Shown here piece after piece: positions 28,088-36,055 of a DNA stretch of 64,000 nt. How positions within the stretch are numbered: the first letter of the stretch is position 1; each line of letters begins with the position of its first letter. The DNA is taken from contig NZ_CP012673.1 in the NCBI RefSeq assembly GCF_002950945.1, positions 8,818,501-8,882,500 of the forward strand, written 5' to 3'. The translations under genes and the position numbers were made by a program. The stretch comes from Sorangium cellulosum (GTDB taxonomy: Bacteria > Myxococcota_A > Polyangia > Polyangiales > Polyangiaceae). Below the pieces are notes generated by a model, which saw nothing but the letters and a program-made list of their open reading frames with translations, had not been told where the DNA came from and ran no database searches.

Positions 28088-29827
28088 ATGAAGGCGCTGG
28101 CGAGCATAGTCTGGGTGTGGTGTTGTATGGGACTTCTAGGCTGCGCTACAGAGGCAGACAGCAAGATAGCTGAATTCGACTACCCTGATCTTGGTATCGA
28201 ATGCTTCGGCGGTGCGTGCCGCGGTCTGGATCCCGTACCCGAAGGCTGCGCGGTGGCCCCGGTTGACGGGCCGACCAGCGCCATCTGGGGCGTTGGAACG
28301 GTAAAGGTAAGAAAGTCCACCGCATGTGGAGGAGTGAAGTGGCCTTGGGCCAGTCGCGACGGGTCCAGCTATCCGGGCAGCTTCAGGACGTGGCTCGAAT
28401 TTCCACTGGGGACCGAGCTCCCTGGCACGGAGTATGGAGATCAGTCCTCGGAACAAATTTATGGCGATATGTGGACTGGTCCAGTGCATGCTTGTATGCA
28501 GATAGATTCTTATAATGGAGGGCAGAAGGTCTGCACCGGCCTAGATCCTGATCCAGGGCCTTGCGACCCCGACCTGGTGAGCGGGCAGACGGTCGCGCCT
28601 GGGGTGCAATATTACGACTGCTCCTCCACGACGACCAAGGTTCATATCGTCACCATCGACCGGAGCCGTCCGGAATACGAGATGTGGATCCTCGACGACC
28701 CTACGATCAGGAACCCGCCGTCAAACGTGTTCAACCTGCAGACGGTCCCGGACTTCGCGGCGAGCTACAATGCCCTGGCGGCGGTCAATGGCTACGTGTG
28801 GAGCGGTGACGAGGGGACCGGTCCTGGCCAGACGGGTATTCCGCAGACGACGCTCTACGAGACAGGTATTCATTATACTTCGAATACCTCGACGTGCCCC
28901 GGGTTCCCCGGTTCGTGCCCCGAGGTACTGATGGGCTTCACGCCGCAAAGCGGCAACGGCCTGGACGTGAGCCGGATCCCGCAGGACGACCTGTCAGCGC
29001 CTGCCAACCAGAAGTACACATATACGCTCCATGGATCCAATTCGACAGTGATGAACTCCGGAGGGTGCACGAGCGACACCACGAGCAACCGGTGGAGCGT
29101 GGTAGGGTACTCGCCGACCCAGATCGTCTTGCTCTCGACTGCAACGGACGTCGGCCTCACGCACGCCGAGATCTGCCCGGTACTGAGCGCCTTCGGCGTG
29201 GAGGAGGCCGTGCGGCAAGACGGTTCATCCGCCGCGGGGATGTTCGTCGGTGGCAGCATCAACGAGCACGTCAACCCGCTCGTTAACTTGGACTACTTCG
29301 TCTATGGCGGACCGGCGCGGCACGTCGCTTACGCTGTCGGGCTCGTACAACTCTATCCACGGCAGGTCCAAAACAGCGGCTTTGAAGCGCCCGTACTATC
29401 CCCGGGGGAGGCCTGGCGTCGGATGACCGGAGCGTCCCAGGAGACGACGCTGACTGGCTGGAACGGGCCAGCCGATCTCCATAGCGCCACAGATCTGGTC
29501 GCGCGCGGTCAGCAGATCATCGACCTTAATCAGAGCGGCAGTGGCTATGTGGAGACCACGCTGGCGACGCCGGCCGACACATACTGTCTACTGCGCTTCT
29601 ACCACGGCGTGAACCACCATTGCAACCAGCAGGCGACCTTCACGGTCGATATCGACGGGACGTCCGTGGCCTCGTTCACGAGCACGTATGACCCGAATTC
29701 GCTTCAAGAAGCGCGGGTGCGGTTCAAGACCACCGGGACGGCGGCCACGCTGCGATTCACCAGCACGACCGGCGGGTGTGGCGCTGCGACGATCGACGAC
29801 GTGAGCGTCGCCTGTACGAAACAGTGA
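28088..29827 (+). CDS. Phosphodiester glycosidase (NAGPA)-like lipoprotein with C-terminal carbohydrate-binding-like domain
   Basis: A 579-residue lipoprotein with strong ribosome-binding site AAGGAGGTG and lipobox GLLGC. Part 1 (about 45-145) resembles a DUF2690/YjfA-like small beta domain. Part 2 (about 180-420) looks like the NAGPA family (PF09992): HIVTIDRSRPEYEMWIL, AALAAVNGYVW-like segment (YNALAAVNGYVW), a late AEICPVLSAFGVEEAVRQDGS and GGPARHVAYAVGLV. The usual LDGGGSS is replaced by RQDGSSA. Part 3 (about 430-579) is a DUF642/galactose-binding-like beta sandwich (NSGFEAPVL, GWNGPADLHS, TIDDVSVAC). The protein probably acts on or binds extracellular polysaccharide. Codon use is less GC-biased than the neighbours and 87-bp direct repeats bracket the gene, so it looks acquired. 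Confidence 0.7.
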   Translation: MKALASIVWVWCCMGLLGCATEADSKIAEFDYPDLGIECFGGACRGLDPVPEGCAVAPVDGPTSAIWGVGTVKVRKSTACGGVKWPWASRDGSSYPGSFRTWLEFPLGTELPGTEYGDQSSEQIYGDMWTGPVHACMQIDSYNGGQKVCTGLDPDPGPCDPDLVSGQTVAPGVQYYDCSSTTTKVHIVTIDRSRPEYEMWILDDPTIRNPPSNVFNLQTVPDFAASYNALAAVNGYVWSGDEGTGPGQTGIPQTTLYETGIHYTSNTSTCPGFPGSCPEVLMGFTPQSGNGLDVSRIPQDDLSAPANQKYTYTLHGSNSTVMNSGGCTSDTTSNRWSVVGYSPTQIVLLSTATDVGLTHAEICPVLSAFGVEEAVRQDGSSAAGMFVGGSINEHVNPLVNLDYFVYGGPARHVAYAVGLVQLYPRQVQNSGFEAPVLSPGEAWRRMTGASQETTLTGWNGPADLHSATDLVARGQQIIDLNQSGSGYVETTLATPADTYCLLRFYHGVNHHCNQQATFTVDIDGTSVASFTSTYDPNSLQEARVRFKTTGTAATLRFTSTTGGCGAATIDDVSVACTKQ

Positions 29828-29853
29828 ACCGATCCACGCTATCCCTGGATTCG

Positions 29854-29940
29854 GAGCCAGTAGGGTACAGCTCTACGGTAGGACGCCTTCCGCTTGGTGT
29901 TACGTCGCGGTAATCCCAGGCGTTTCAGGCGTGGAAGACC
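29854..29940. repeat. 87-bp direct repeat, right copy
   Basis: Second copy of 27829-27915, four mismatches by eye. It begins 26 bp after the stop codon of the lipoprotein gene. Confidence 0.9.
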
Positions 29941-30700
29941 GCGCGCCGCGCAAGGTCGCTGAGCTCGGCCTGGGCGACTTCGCCCCCCTCGATGAGGCGA
30001 TCCCCGAGCTTCGAAACATGGGCGGGTCGGTCGGAGGAGCCCTCCTGGTGGTGGGACCGGACGCCGGGGTGGCGAGCGAAGGCGGCTCCCTCGGCGCCGC
30101 CTCGCCGAGTCAGGCGCCAACCCCGACCGATGACGCCGCGGTCCCCTCGACAGCGGCCGACGCGGCGGCGGCCTTATGGCACCTCAGTCAGCGCTCGGCG
30201 CGCCCGCTCCCCCCCGCCGCGCCGACCCCCCCGCGGCGCTCACCGGGTCGAGGGCCGTCGAAGCGGCGCGGCTGGCCCGAGAACTGTATAGGCTGCACCG
30301 GGTAGCACCGTCGAGACAAGAGGACACCGAGGCGATACCGTAAGGGACACTCAGGAACATCCCTAGGGCGACATTCGGCCATGGGGCACAACGTCTCGAT
30401 GGGACGCCTTTGCGATTTCGAGGTGGGGCACTTTGCGACCGGGCGCTCCGAGACGGAGGAGTGCACCTTCTCGAAAAGTGGGTGAAACATCGACTTCCCT
30501 GTGTGGAACGCCCCTTGCGACCTCCGGTCCCGCTGGGGCACAGGGGCCCCGGGTTCCTCCGGTGACGCGATGTCAGGGGCACATAATCAGGCGGGCATTT
30601 CAAGCGACGCCCGCGCCTCGAGCGTCAGCCGGGTCACGAAGAGAGCGATGCAGTTTCATGAACGTGTCACTCGTGTCGCAGCGATAAAGACGGAGGAGTC
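29941..30700. other. Intergenic region upstream of BON protein gene
   Basis: 760 bp. A plus-strand frame at 29931-30305 (AELGLGDFAPLDEAIPELRN) has some gene-like composition at its beginning but degenerates; I cannot assign it. The last 400 bp (from about 30300) are less GC-rich, contain no gene and probably carry the promoter of the BON gene. Confidence 0.4.
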
Positions 30701-32362
30701 ATGCCGAATCGTCAGGGATGGATCGACGACGAACACAACCACGGGCGGGGGCGCGACGACGATCAGCGGTCCGGGCGACAGCGAGGAGAGGAAGGGTATC
30801 GCAGCGAGCGCGGCGCGTCCGGCGATGCTAACTACGGGCATCGCGGTAACTATGAACAAGTTCTTCAGCGAGATGATCACCGCCAGGCCCAGCGAGGCGG
30901 GCAGGACGATTTCCGCGGTGGATGGGAGCAGCGCGACCAAGGAGGACGCGGGTTCGAAGGCGAGTTCGGCGGACGTGGGTTCGACCGCGACCAGGGCGGG
31001 CGCGGGTACGGCGAGCGCGGCTTGGAAGGACGGCAAGAGCGCGGCGGCTGGGGCCAGCACGAGGACTCCGGCTACCGACAGACGTCGGGCGGCCAGCGCG
31101 ATGACCTCCACCGAGGAGGTCGCGACGATCTTGGCTCCCGGCGCGGCTACGGCGGCGGCCAAGGCAGCTTCGGTGGCGGCCAGGGCGGCTTCGGCGGCAG
31201 CCAGGGCGGTCACGGCGGCCAAGGTCACTTCGGCGGCGGCCAGGGCGGCTACGGCGGCCAAGGCGGCCACGGCGGCGGCCAAGGCGGTCTCGGCGGCGGC
31301 CAAGGCGGATTCGGCGGCGGCCAGGGCGGTTTCGGCGGCCAGGGCAGCTTCGGTGGCCAGGGTGGATTCGGCGGCCGCGACCAGGGCGGCTACGGCGGCG
31401 GCCAGGGTGGGTTCGGTGGCAGCCAAGGCGGCTACGGCGCTGGCCAGGGCAGCTTCGGCGGCCAGGGGCACCTCGGAGGTGAGCGAGGATTCGGCGGCAG
31501 CCAAGGCGGCTTCGGCGGTCAGGGCGGCTTCGGCGGCCAGGGTGGATTCGGTGGCCAGGGTGGATTTGGTGGCGGCCAGGGCAGCTTCGGCCAGGGCGGC
31601 TTCGGCGGACAGCGCGAGGACTACGGCGCCCGGGGCGGACAGCGCTGGAGCGACGAGGACCGCGGATGGAGCGAGCGGTCAGCACAGCAGCGCGGCCACG
31701 AGGGATGGAACGAGCGCTCAGGACAGCACCGCGGGTACGAGGCTCAGGAGTCCCGCTTCCGGGGCGATCAGGGCTCCCTTCACCACCAGCAGGGTGGACA
31801 GGGCTTCGGCGGCCAGGGTCATGGCGGCCAGGGATGGCAGTCCGGACAGGGCTACGGCGGACAGGGATGGCAGTCCGGCGGACAGGGCTTCCAGTCTGGA
31901 CAGGGCTACGGCGGACAGGGCGGACTCAGCGGCTCTCGCGGCCGCCCGCCCAAGGGGTACAAGCGCGCGGACGAACGGATCCGGGAGGATATTTGCGATC
32001 AAATTTCCGACCACCCGGATCTCGACGCGAGCGAGGTGGAGGTGAAGGTCCAGAACGGGGAGGTCATCCTCTCCGGGACCGTGCGCGAGCGCCGCTTCAA
32101 GCACCAGCTCGAGGTGCTCGCCGAGCGGATCTCGGGCGTGACCGACGTGCGGAACGAGATCCGGCTGCAGCGCGAGCAGCAGCAGCAGCAGCACGGCGAG
32201 ACGAAGACGAGCGCGGGCCAGTCGTCGAGCGAGCGCTCCACGAGCGCCGGCTCCACCACGAGCACGAGCGGCTCCAGCGCCGGCGCGGCCGGGTCGGCGA
32301 GCTCTCTCGGCGCGACGTCCTCGGAGACGAAGAACAACGAGACGCGCCGGAACGCCTCCTGA
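30701..32362 (+). CDS. BON-domain protein with long FGGGQGG-type repeat
   Basis: A 553-residue protein in three parts. Residues 1-140 are hydrophilic and rich in Asp, Arg, Gly and Gln. Residues about 146-410 are a low-complexity domain of repeated GGQGGFGGGQGG-like units with regular Phe or Tyr. Residues about 423-490 form a BON domain (ADERIREDICDQISDHPDLD, then VEVKVQNGEVILSGTVRERR), usually linked to membrane or osmotic-stress proteins. A Ser/Thr/Ala-rich tail follows. GGAGG precedes the ATG. There is no signal peptide, so the protein may be cytoplasmic. The repeat is of the kind that promotes phase separation or aggregation; that function is inference. Confidence 0.88.
   Translation: MPNRQGWIDDEHNHGRGRDDDQRSGRQRGEEGYRSERGASGDANYGHRGNYEQVLQRDDHRQAQRGGQDDFRGGWEQRDQGGRGFEGEFGGRGFDRDQGGRGYGERGLEGRQERGGWGQHEDSGYRQTSGGQRDDLHRGGRDDLGSRRGYGGGQGSFGGGQGGFGGSQGGHGGQGHFGGGQGGYGGQGGHGGGQGGLGGGQGGFGGGQGGFGGQGSFGGQGGFGGRDQGGYGGGQGGFGGSQGGYGAGQGSFGGQGHLGGERGFGGSQGGFGGQGGFGGQGGFGGQGGFGGGQGSFGQGGFGGQREDYGARGGQRWSDEDRGWSERSAQQRGHEGWNERSGQHRGYEAQESRFRGDQGSLHHQQGGQGFGGQGHGGQGWQSGQGYGGQGWQSGGQGFQSGQGYGGQGGLSGSRGRPPKGYKRADERIREDICDQISDHPDLDASEVEVKVQNGEVILSGTVRERRFKHQLEVLAERISGVTDVRNEIRLQREQQQQQHGETKTSAGQSSSERSTSAGSTTSTSGSSAGAAGSASSLGATSSETKNNETRRNAS
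31137..31610 (+). repeat. Degenerate tandem repeat encoding FGG/GQGG units
   Basis: Repeats of roughly 24-30 nt built from ggcggccagggcggcttc-like units lie inside the BON protein gene. The antisense strand is also open through much of it (Ala-rich), a by-product of the repeat composition. Confidence 0.85.
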
Positions 32363-32462
32363 GCGAGGCGACTCCGGAAACAGACCGCAGGGGCGCGGCG
32401 CCGGCCTCGGCGCCCGCCCGGCCCTGCTGGTGCTGCTGCGGGAAGCTGCTCCCCATCAGCAG

Positions 32463-32570
32463 AAAAAACGCCAAGGCGCCAAGGACGCCAAGAGGAGAGG
32501 GAAAGGGCCGTCCCGGCGTTTCCTCCTCCCCTCTCCCCGGCTTCCTGGCGCCCTTGGCGTCATGGCGGTG
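32463..32570. repeat. Octamer-periodic imperfect palindrome, CGCCAAGG family
   Basis: The left arm (32469-32492) is CGCCAAGG, CGCCAAGG, ACGCCAAG in tandem after an A-run. The right arm (about 32543-32570) reads CCTGGCGCCCTTGGCG, then TCATGGCGG, the approximate reverse complement. The arms are about 50 bp apart. It lies between the BON gene and the YqiJ-like gene. The design matches the CACAGAGG element at 41922. Confidence 0.75.
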
Positions 32571-32708
32571 TCAAGCCTTTTCGGCGGAGCGCCGGACGGC
32601 GGAATTTGGCCCCATCCCTCCCCTCCCTGTGATCCTATCGAACGCGCCGGTCGCGGGCGCCGCATCGCGCATGCTCCACCTGCGCCTGCGCCCTGCTCGC
32701 GTCTGCTT

Positions 32709-33572
32709 ATGGCCGAGGTGCTCGCCGCGTCGCTCGCGTTCCCTGCCGTGATCTTCACGGTCCTGCTCGCGCTCGCGCTCATTTACTGGCTGTTCGTCCT
32801 GATCGGCGCCCTCGACCTCAACCTGCTCGGCGGCGCCGACGTGCCCGAGCTCGACGGGGTCGCGAAAGGCGCGCTCGAGGGCGCCGCCAAGGGCGCGCTC
32901 GAGGGCGCCGCCAAGGGCGCCGCGGAGGGGCTGGCCGACGGGGGCGCGGACGTGCACGGCGTGGGCTCGCTGCTCGCGGCGCTCGAGCTCCACCGCGCGC
33001 CGGCGACCGTGACACTCACGCTGATCGCGGCCTTCGGCTGGTTCACCAGCGCGCTCTCGGCCCTGCTCGTCGAGCCGCTCTGGACCTCCGCAGGGCTGCC
33101 GCGCTGGGCCCTCGGCCTCGTGGTGCTCCTCGTGTCGCTCGCCGCCGCGCTGCTGCTCACCTCGCTCGCGGTGCGACCGCTCGCGCCGCTCTTCGTGACG
33201 CGGCACGCGCAGTCGAAGAAGGACCTCGTGGGACGCGTGTGTGTCATCTCCACCGGGCGCGTGGACGAGCGCTTCGGCCAGGCGGTCATCGACGAGGGCG
33301 GCGCGAGCCACATCCTCGACGTGCGCTCCGACACGCCGGGCGCCCTCCGCCGCGGCGACCGCGCGCTGCTCGTGAGCTGGGACCCGAACGCCGAGGTCTT
33401 CAGCGTCGAGCCGCTCGACGCCCTGCTGGGCCCGCCACCACCCCTCGCCGCGCGGGTTGTGTCCCCTCTGGACGACGCGACCGCCGCGAGCGCCTCCCGG
33501 GGCGCCGAGGACGAGGCGAACGCCGCCGCGGCGGGCACCGGCGAGGCGCCCGGACGCAGCCGCAGCAGCTGA
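32709..33572 (+). CDS. YqiJ-like membrane protein with OB-fold C terminus
   Basis: A 287-residue membrane protein of the YqiJ family, usual partner of flotillin-like YqiK. It has a first helix (PAVIFTVLLALALIYWLFVL), a cytoplasmic or periplasmic linker with three near-identical units (KGALEGAA, KGALEGAA, KGAAEGLA), two further helices (TVTLTLIAAFGWFTSALSAL and ALGLVVLLVSLAAALLLTSL), and a soluble OB-fold-like domain (DLVGRVCVISTGRVDERFG to ALLVSWDPNAEVFSV). The start at 32709 gives the expected N-terminal topology. The flotillin gene follows 224 bp downstream on the same strand. Confidence 0.85.
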   Translation: MAEVLAASLAFPAVIFTVLLALALIYWLFVLIGALDLNLLGGADVPELDGVAKGALEGAAKGALEGAAKGAAEGLADGGADVHGVGSLLAALELHRAPATVTLTLIAAFGWFTSALSALLVEPLWTSAGLPRWALGLVVLLVSLAAALLLTSLAVRPLAPLFVTRHAQSKKDLVGRVCVISTGRVDERFGQAVIDEGGASHILDVRSDTPGALRRGDRALLVSWDPNAEVFSVEPLDALLGPPPPLAARVVSPLDDATAASASRGAEDEANAAAAGTGEAPGRSRSS

Positions 33573-33796
33573 CGACCCCGGTCGCCGCCGCGCCGCCATG
33601 CGGCCGCCGAGCGCCGCCACGCGCACGGTCGCGCCAGCCGAACGAACACGTCACCCTGGCGGTTTCGTGTACGCTCGTCCCTTCAGGGGGTGTCATGAGC
33701 CCCCCGACCCGACTCGGAGCGGGCCCGGGGCGCACCCGCGATCAGGCGACGCGGGCGAGCGCCCCTCCCCTCCCCTGCAACGCGAAGGAGCTCCGC

Positions 33797-36016
33797 GTGC
33801 CCACTGGAACCGTCCCCCTCGTCCTCATCCTCGTCGGCGTCCTGGCCTTCCTCGCCCTCGGGATGCTGGTCATGTACGCCAAGTTCTACCGGCAGGTGGA
33901 TCAGGGCAAGGCGCTGATCATCAACACGAGAGGCGAGGATCCCATCGTCACCTTCACGGGGACCATGGTCCTGCCGATCATCCACCGCGCCGAGTACATG
34001 GATATCTCGGTCAAGACGATCGAGATCGACCGGCGCGGCAAGGAGGGCCTCATCTGCAAGGACAACATCCGCGCGGACATCAAGGTCACCTTCTTCGTGC
34101 AGGTGAACAAGACGCAGGACGACGTGCGCACCGTCGCGCGGACCATCGGCTGCGTGCGCGCCTCGAACCCCGAGACGCTCGAGCAGCTCTTCGCGGCGAA
34201 GTTCTCCGAGGCGCTCAAGACCGTCGGCAAGCGGCTGAACTTCGAGGACCTCTACAAGGAGCGGCAGAAGTTCAAGGACGACATCCTCGACGTCATCGGC
34301 AAGGACCTGAGCGGGTTCGTGCTCGCCGACGCCGCGATCGACTACCTGGAGCAGACGCCGGTCGAGCTGCTCGACAAGGACAACATCATGGATGCCGAGG
34401 GCATCCGGAAGATCACCGAGCTCACCGTCCTGCAGAACGTCCAGACCAACGAGCTCCGCCAGAAGGAGCGGATGGAGATCGGCAGCCAGAACCTGAACTC
34501 CGACGAGGCGATCTTCCGCTTCGAGCAGCGGCGGGCCGAGGCCGAGGCGAAGAAGGCGAAGGAGATCGCGGTGGCGCAGGCGCGCGAGCAGAACGAGGCG
34601 GCGCGCATCCTGAGCGACGAGCGCAAGAAGACGCTGCTCCTCCAGGAGAAGAACGACGAGGAGGCGCTCGTCGCCCGCGAGGCGAGGGAGCGCGGCGTCC
34701 AGGTCGCCCAGAAGAACAAGGAGCGGGAGGTCGCCGTCGAGAACGAGCGCGTCGTGAAGGCGCGGGAGCTCGAGATCGTGAGCCGCGAGCGCGACGTGAG
34801 CCTCCAGCAGATCGCCCGGGAGAAGGAGCTCGAGGTCCAGAAGAAGGACATCGCCGACGTGATCCGGGCGCGGATCGCGGTCGAGAAGACGGTGGCCGAG
34901 GAGGAGGAGCGCATCAAGGACGTGCGCGCCGTGGCCGAGGCGACCCGCCTGAAGGACGTCGTGCGCATCAACGCCGAGGCCGAGGCGCAGGAGCAGCTCG
35001 TCAAGCAGATCAAGAACGCCGAGGCGAGCGAGGAGGCCGCGAAGTTCAGGGCCCGCGAGAAGCTCATCACCGCCGACGCCGAGCTCGAGGCGAGCGACAA
35101 GGCCGCGCGCGCGAAGATCCGGATCGCCGAGGGCGTGCAGGCCGAGTCCGCGGCCGAGGGGCTGGCGCGCATCCGGGTGAAGGAGGCCGACGCCCAGGCG
35201 ATCGAGAAGCAGGGCTTCGCCGAGGCGCGCGTGACGCTCGAGAAGATGCAGGCGGCCGCCTCCGGCGAGGAGAAGCAGGGCCTCGCGCGGGTGATCGTCA
35301 AGGAGGCCGAGGCGCAGGCCATCGAGAAGCAGGGCCGCGCCGAGGCGCTCGTCGCGAAGGAGCGGCTGCTCGCCGAGGCCACCGGCATCGAGCAGAAGGG
35401 GCTCGCGGAGGCGAGGACACGCGAGGCCGAGGCGATCGCCCTCGAGAAGCGGGGCCTCGCCGAGGCGACCGCGATCAAGCAGCGGCTGCTCGCCGAGGCC
35501 GCCGGCACCGCCGAGAAGGCCGCGGCCATGAAGGCGCTCGACGGGGTCGGCCGCGAGCACGAGGAGTTCCGCCTCCGCCTCGAGAAGGAGCGGGCCGTGG
35601 AGCTCGAGTCGCTCCGCATCCGCGCCGACGTCGCCCGCGCGCAGGCCGAGGTCCTGCGGGGCGCGTTCGAACACGCGAAGATCAACATCGTGGGCGGCGA
35701 CGGGGCGTTCTTCGACCGCTTCATCAAGGCGGTCACCCTCGGCCAGTCCGTCGACGGGATGGTCGACCAGAGCGCCACCGTGCGCTCCCTGGTCGGCGAT
35801 TACCTGAATGGAAACGCGAGCTTACCGAACGATCTGAAGCAGCTCGTCACCCAGCCCTCGCCGCTCGGGCGGCCGTCGGACGCGACGTTGTCCGGGCTGC
35901 TCAAGTCGCTGCTCCCGAGCGCGGACGACGACGGCAAGAAGAAGATCCAGGCGCTCGCCGACCGCGCGCGCGAGCTCGGCCTGGACGAGCTCGCGCACCG
36001 CTCCCAGCAGGCCTGA
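33797..36016 (+). CDS. Flotillin-like SPFH-domain protein (YqiK type)
   Basis: A 739-residue flotillin. The start is a GTG at 33797 with GAAGGAG six nt upstream. It has an N-terminal membrane helix (TVPLVLILVGVLAFLALGML), an SPFH/band 7 domain (about 30-215, with VDQGKALIINTRGEDPIVTF), then a very long Glu/Ala/Lys-rich coiled coil (about 225-640) containing repeated EAQAIEKQGxAEA-type units. The C terminus is a small helical domain. Flotillins form large membrane rings or scaffolds in ordered lipid zones; together with the YqiJ-like protein it likely forms an envelope-integrity complex. Family assignment is firm. Confidence 0.93.
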   Translation: MPTGTVPLVLILVGVLAFLALGMLVMYAKFYRQVDQGKALIINTRGEDPIVTFTGTMVLPIIHRAEYMDISVKTIEIDRRGKEGLICKDNIRADIKVTFFVQVNKTQDDVRTVARTIGCVRASNPETLEQLFAAKFSEALKTVGKRLNFEDLYKERQKFKDDILDVIGKDLSGFVLADAAIDYLEQTPVELLDKDNIMDAEGIRKITELTVLQNVQTNELRQKERMEIGSQNLNSDEAIFRFEQRRAEAEAKKAKEIAVAQAREQNEAARILSDERKKTLLLQEKNDEEALVAREARERGVQVAQKNKEREVAVENERVVKARELEIVSRERDVSLQQIAREKELEVQKKDIADVIRARIAVEKTVAEEEERIKDVRAVAEATRLKDVVRINAEAEAQEQLVKQIKNAEASEEAAKFRAREKLITADAELEASDKAARAKIRIAEGVQAESAAEGLARIRVKEADAQAIEKQGFAEARVTLEKMQAAASGEEKQGLARVIVKEAEAQAIEKQGRAEALVAKERLLAEATGIEQKGLAEARTREAEAIALEKRGLAEATAIKQRLLAEAAGTAEKAAAMKALDGVGREHEEFRLRLEKERAVELESLRIRADVARAQAEVLRGAFEHAKINIVGGDGAFFDRFIKAVTLGQSVDGMVDQSATVRSLVGDYLNGNASLPNDLKQLVTQPSPLGRPSDATLSGLLKSLLPSADDDGKKKIQALADRARELGLDELAHRSQQA

Positions 36017-36029
36017 GCCGCGCGACGGG

Positions 36030-36055
36030 CGGCGCCGCGCGACCGGCCGGCGCCG
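36030..36055. terminator. Bidirectional GC-rich hairpin
   Basis: CGGCGCCG occurs twice (36030-36037 and 36048-36055), each self-complementary and able to pair with the other across a 10-nt loop, in the 39-nt gap between convergent genes. No T-tract. Confidence 0.4.

Noticed and set aside
30656..31504. Ala-rich minus-strand frame and Ala-rich plus-strand frame over the BON repeat
   Set aside because: They arise from the ggcggc-type repeat; only the FGG frame continues into a recognisable BON domain.
31137..31610. Possible CRISPR array in the repeated DNA
   Set aside because: The units are contiguous, in frame and degenerate, with no unique spacers.
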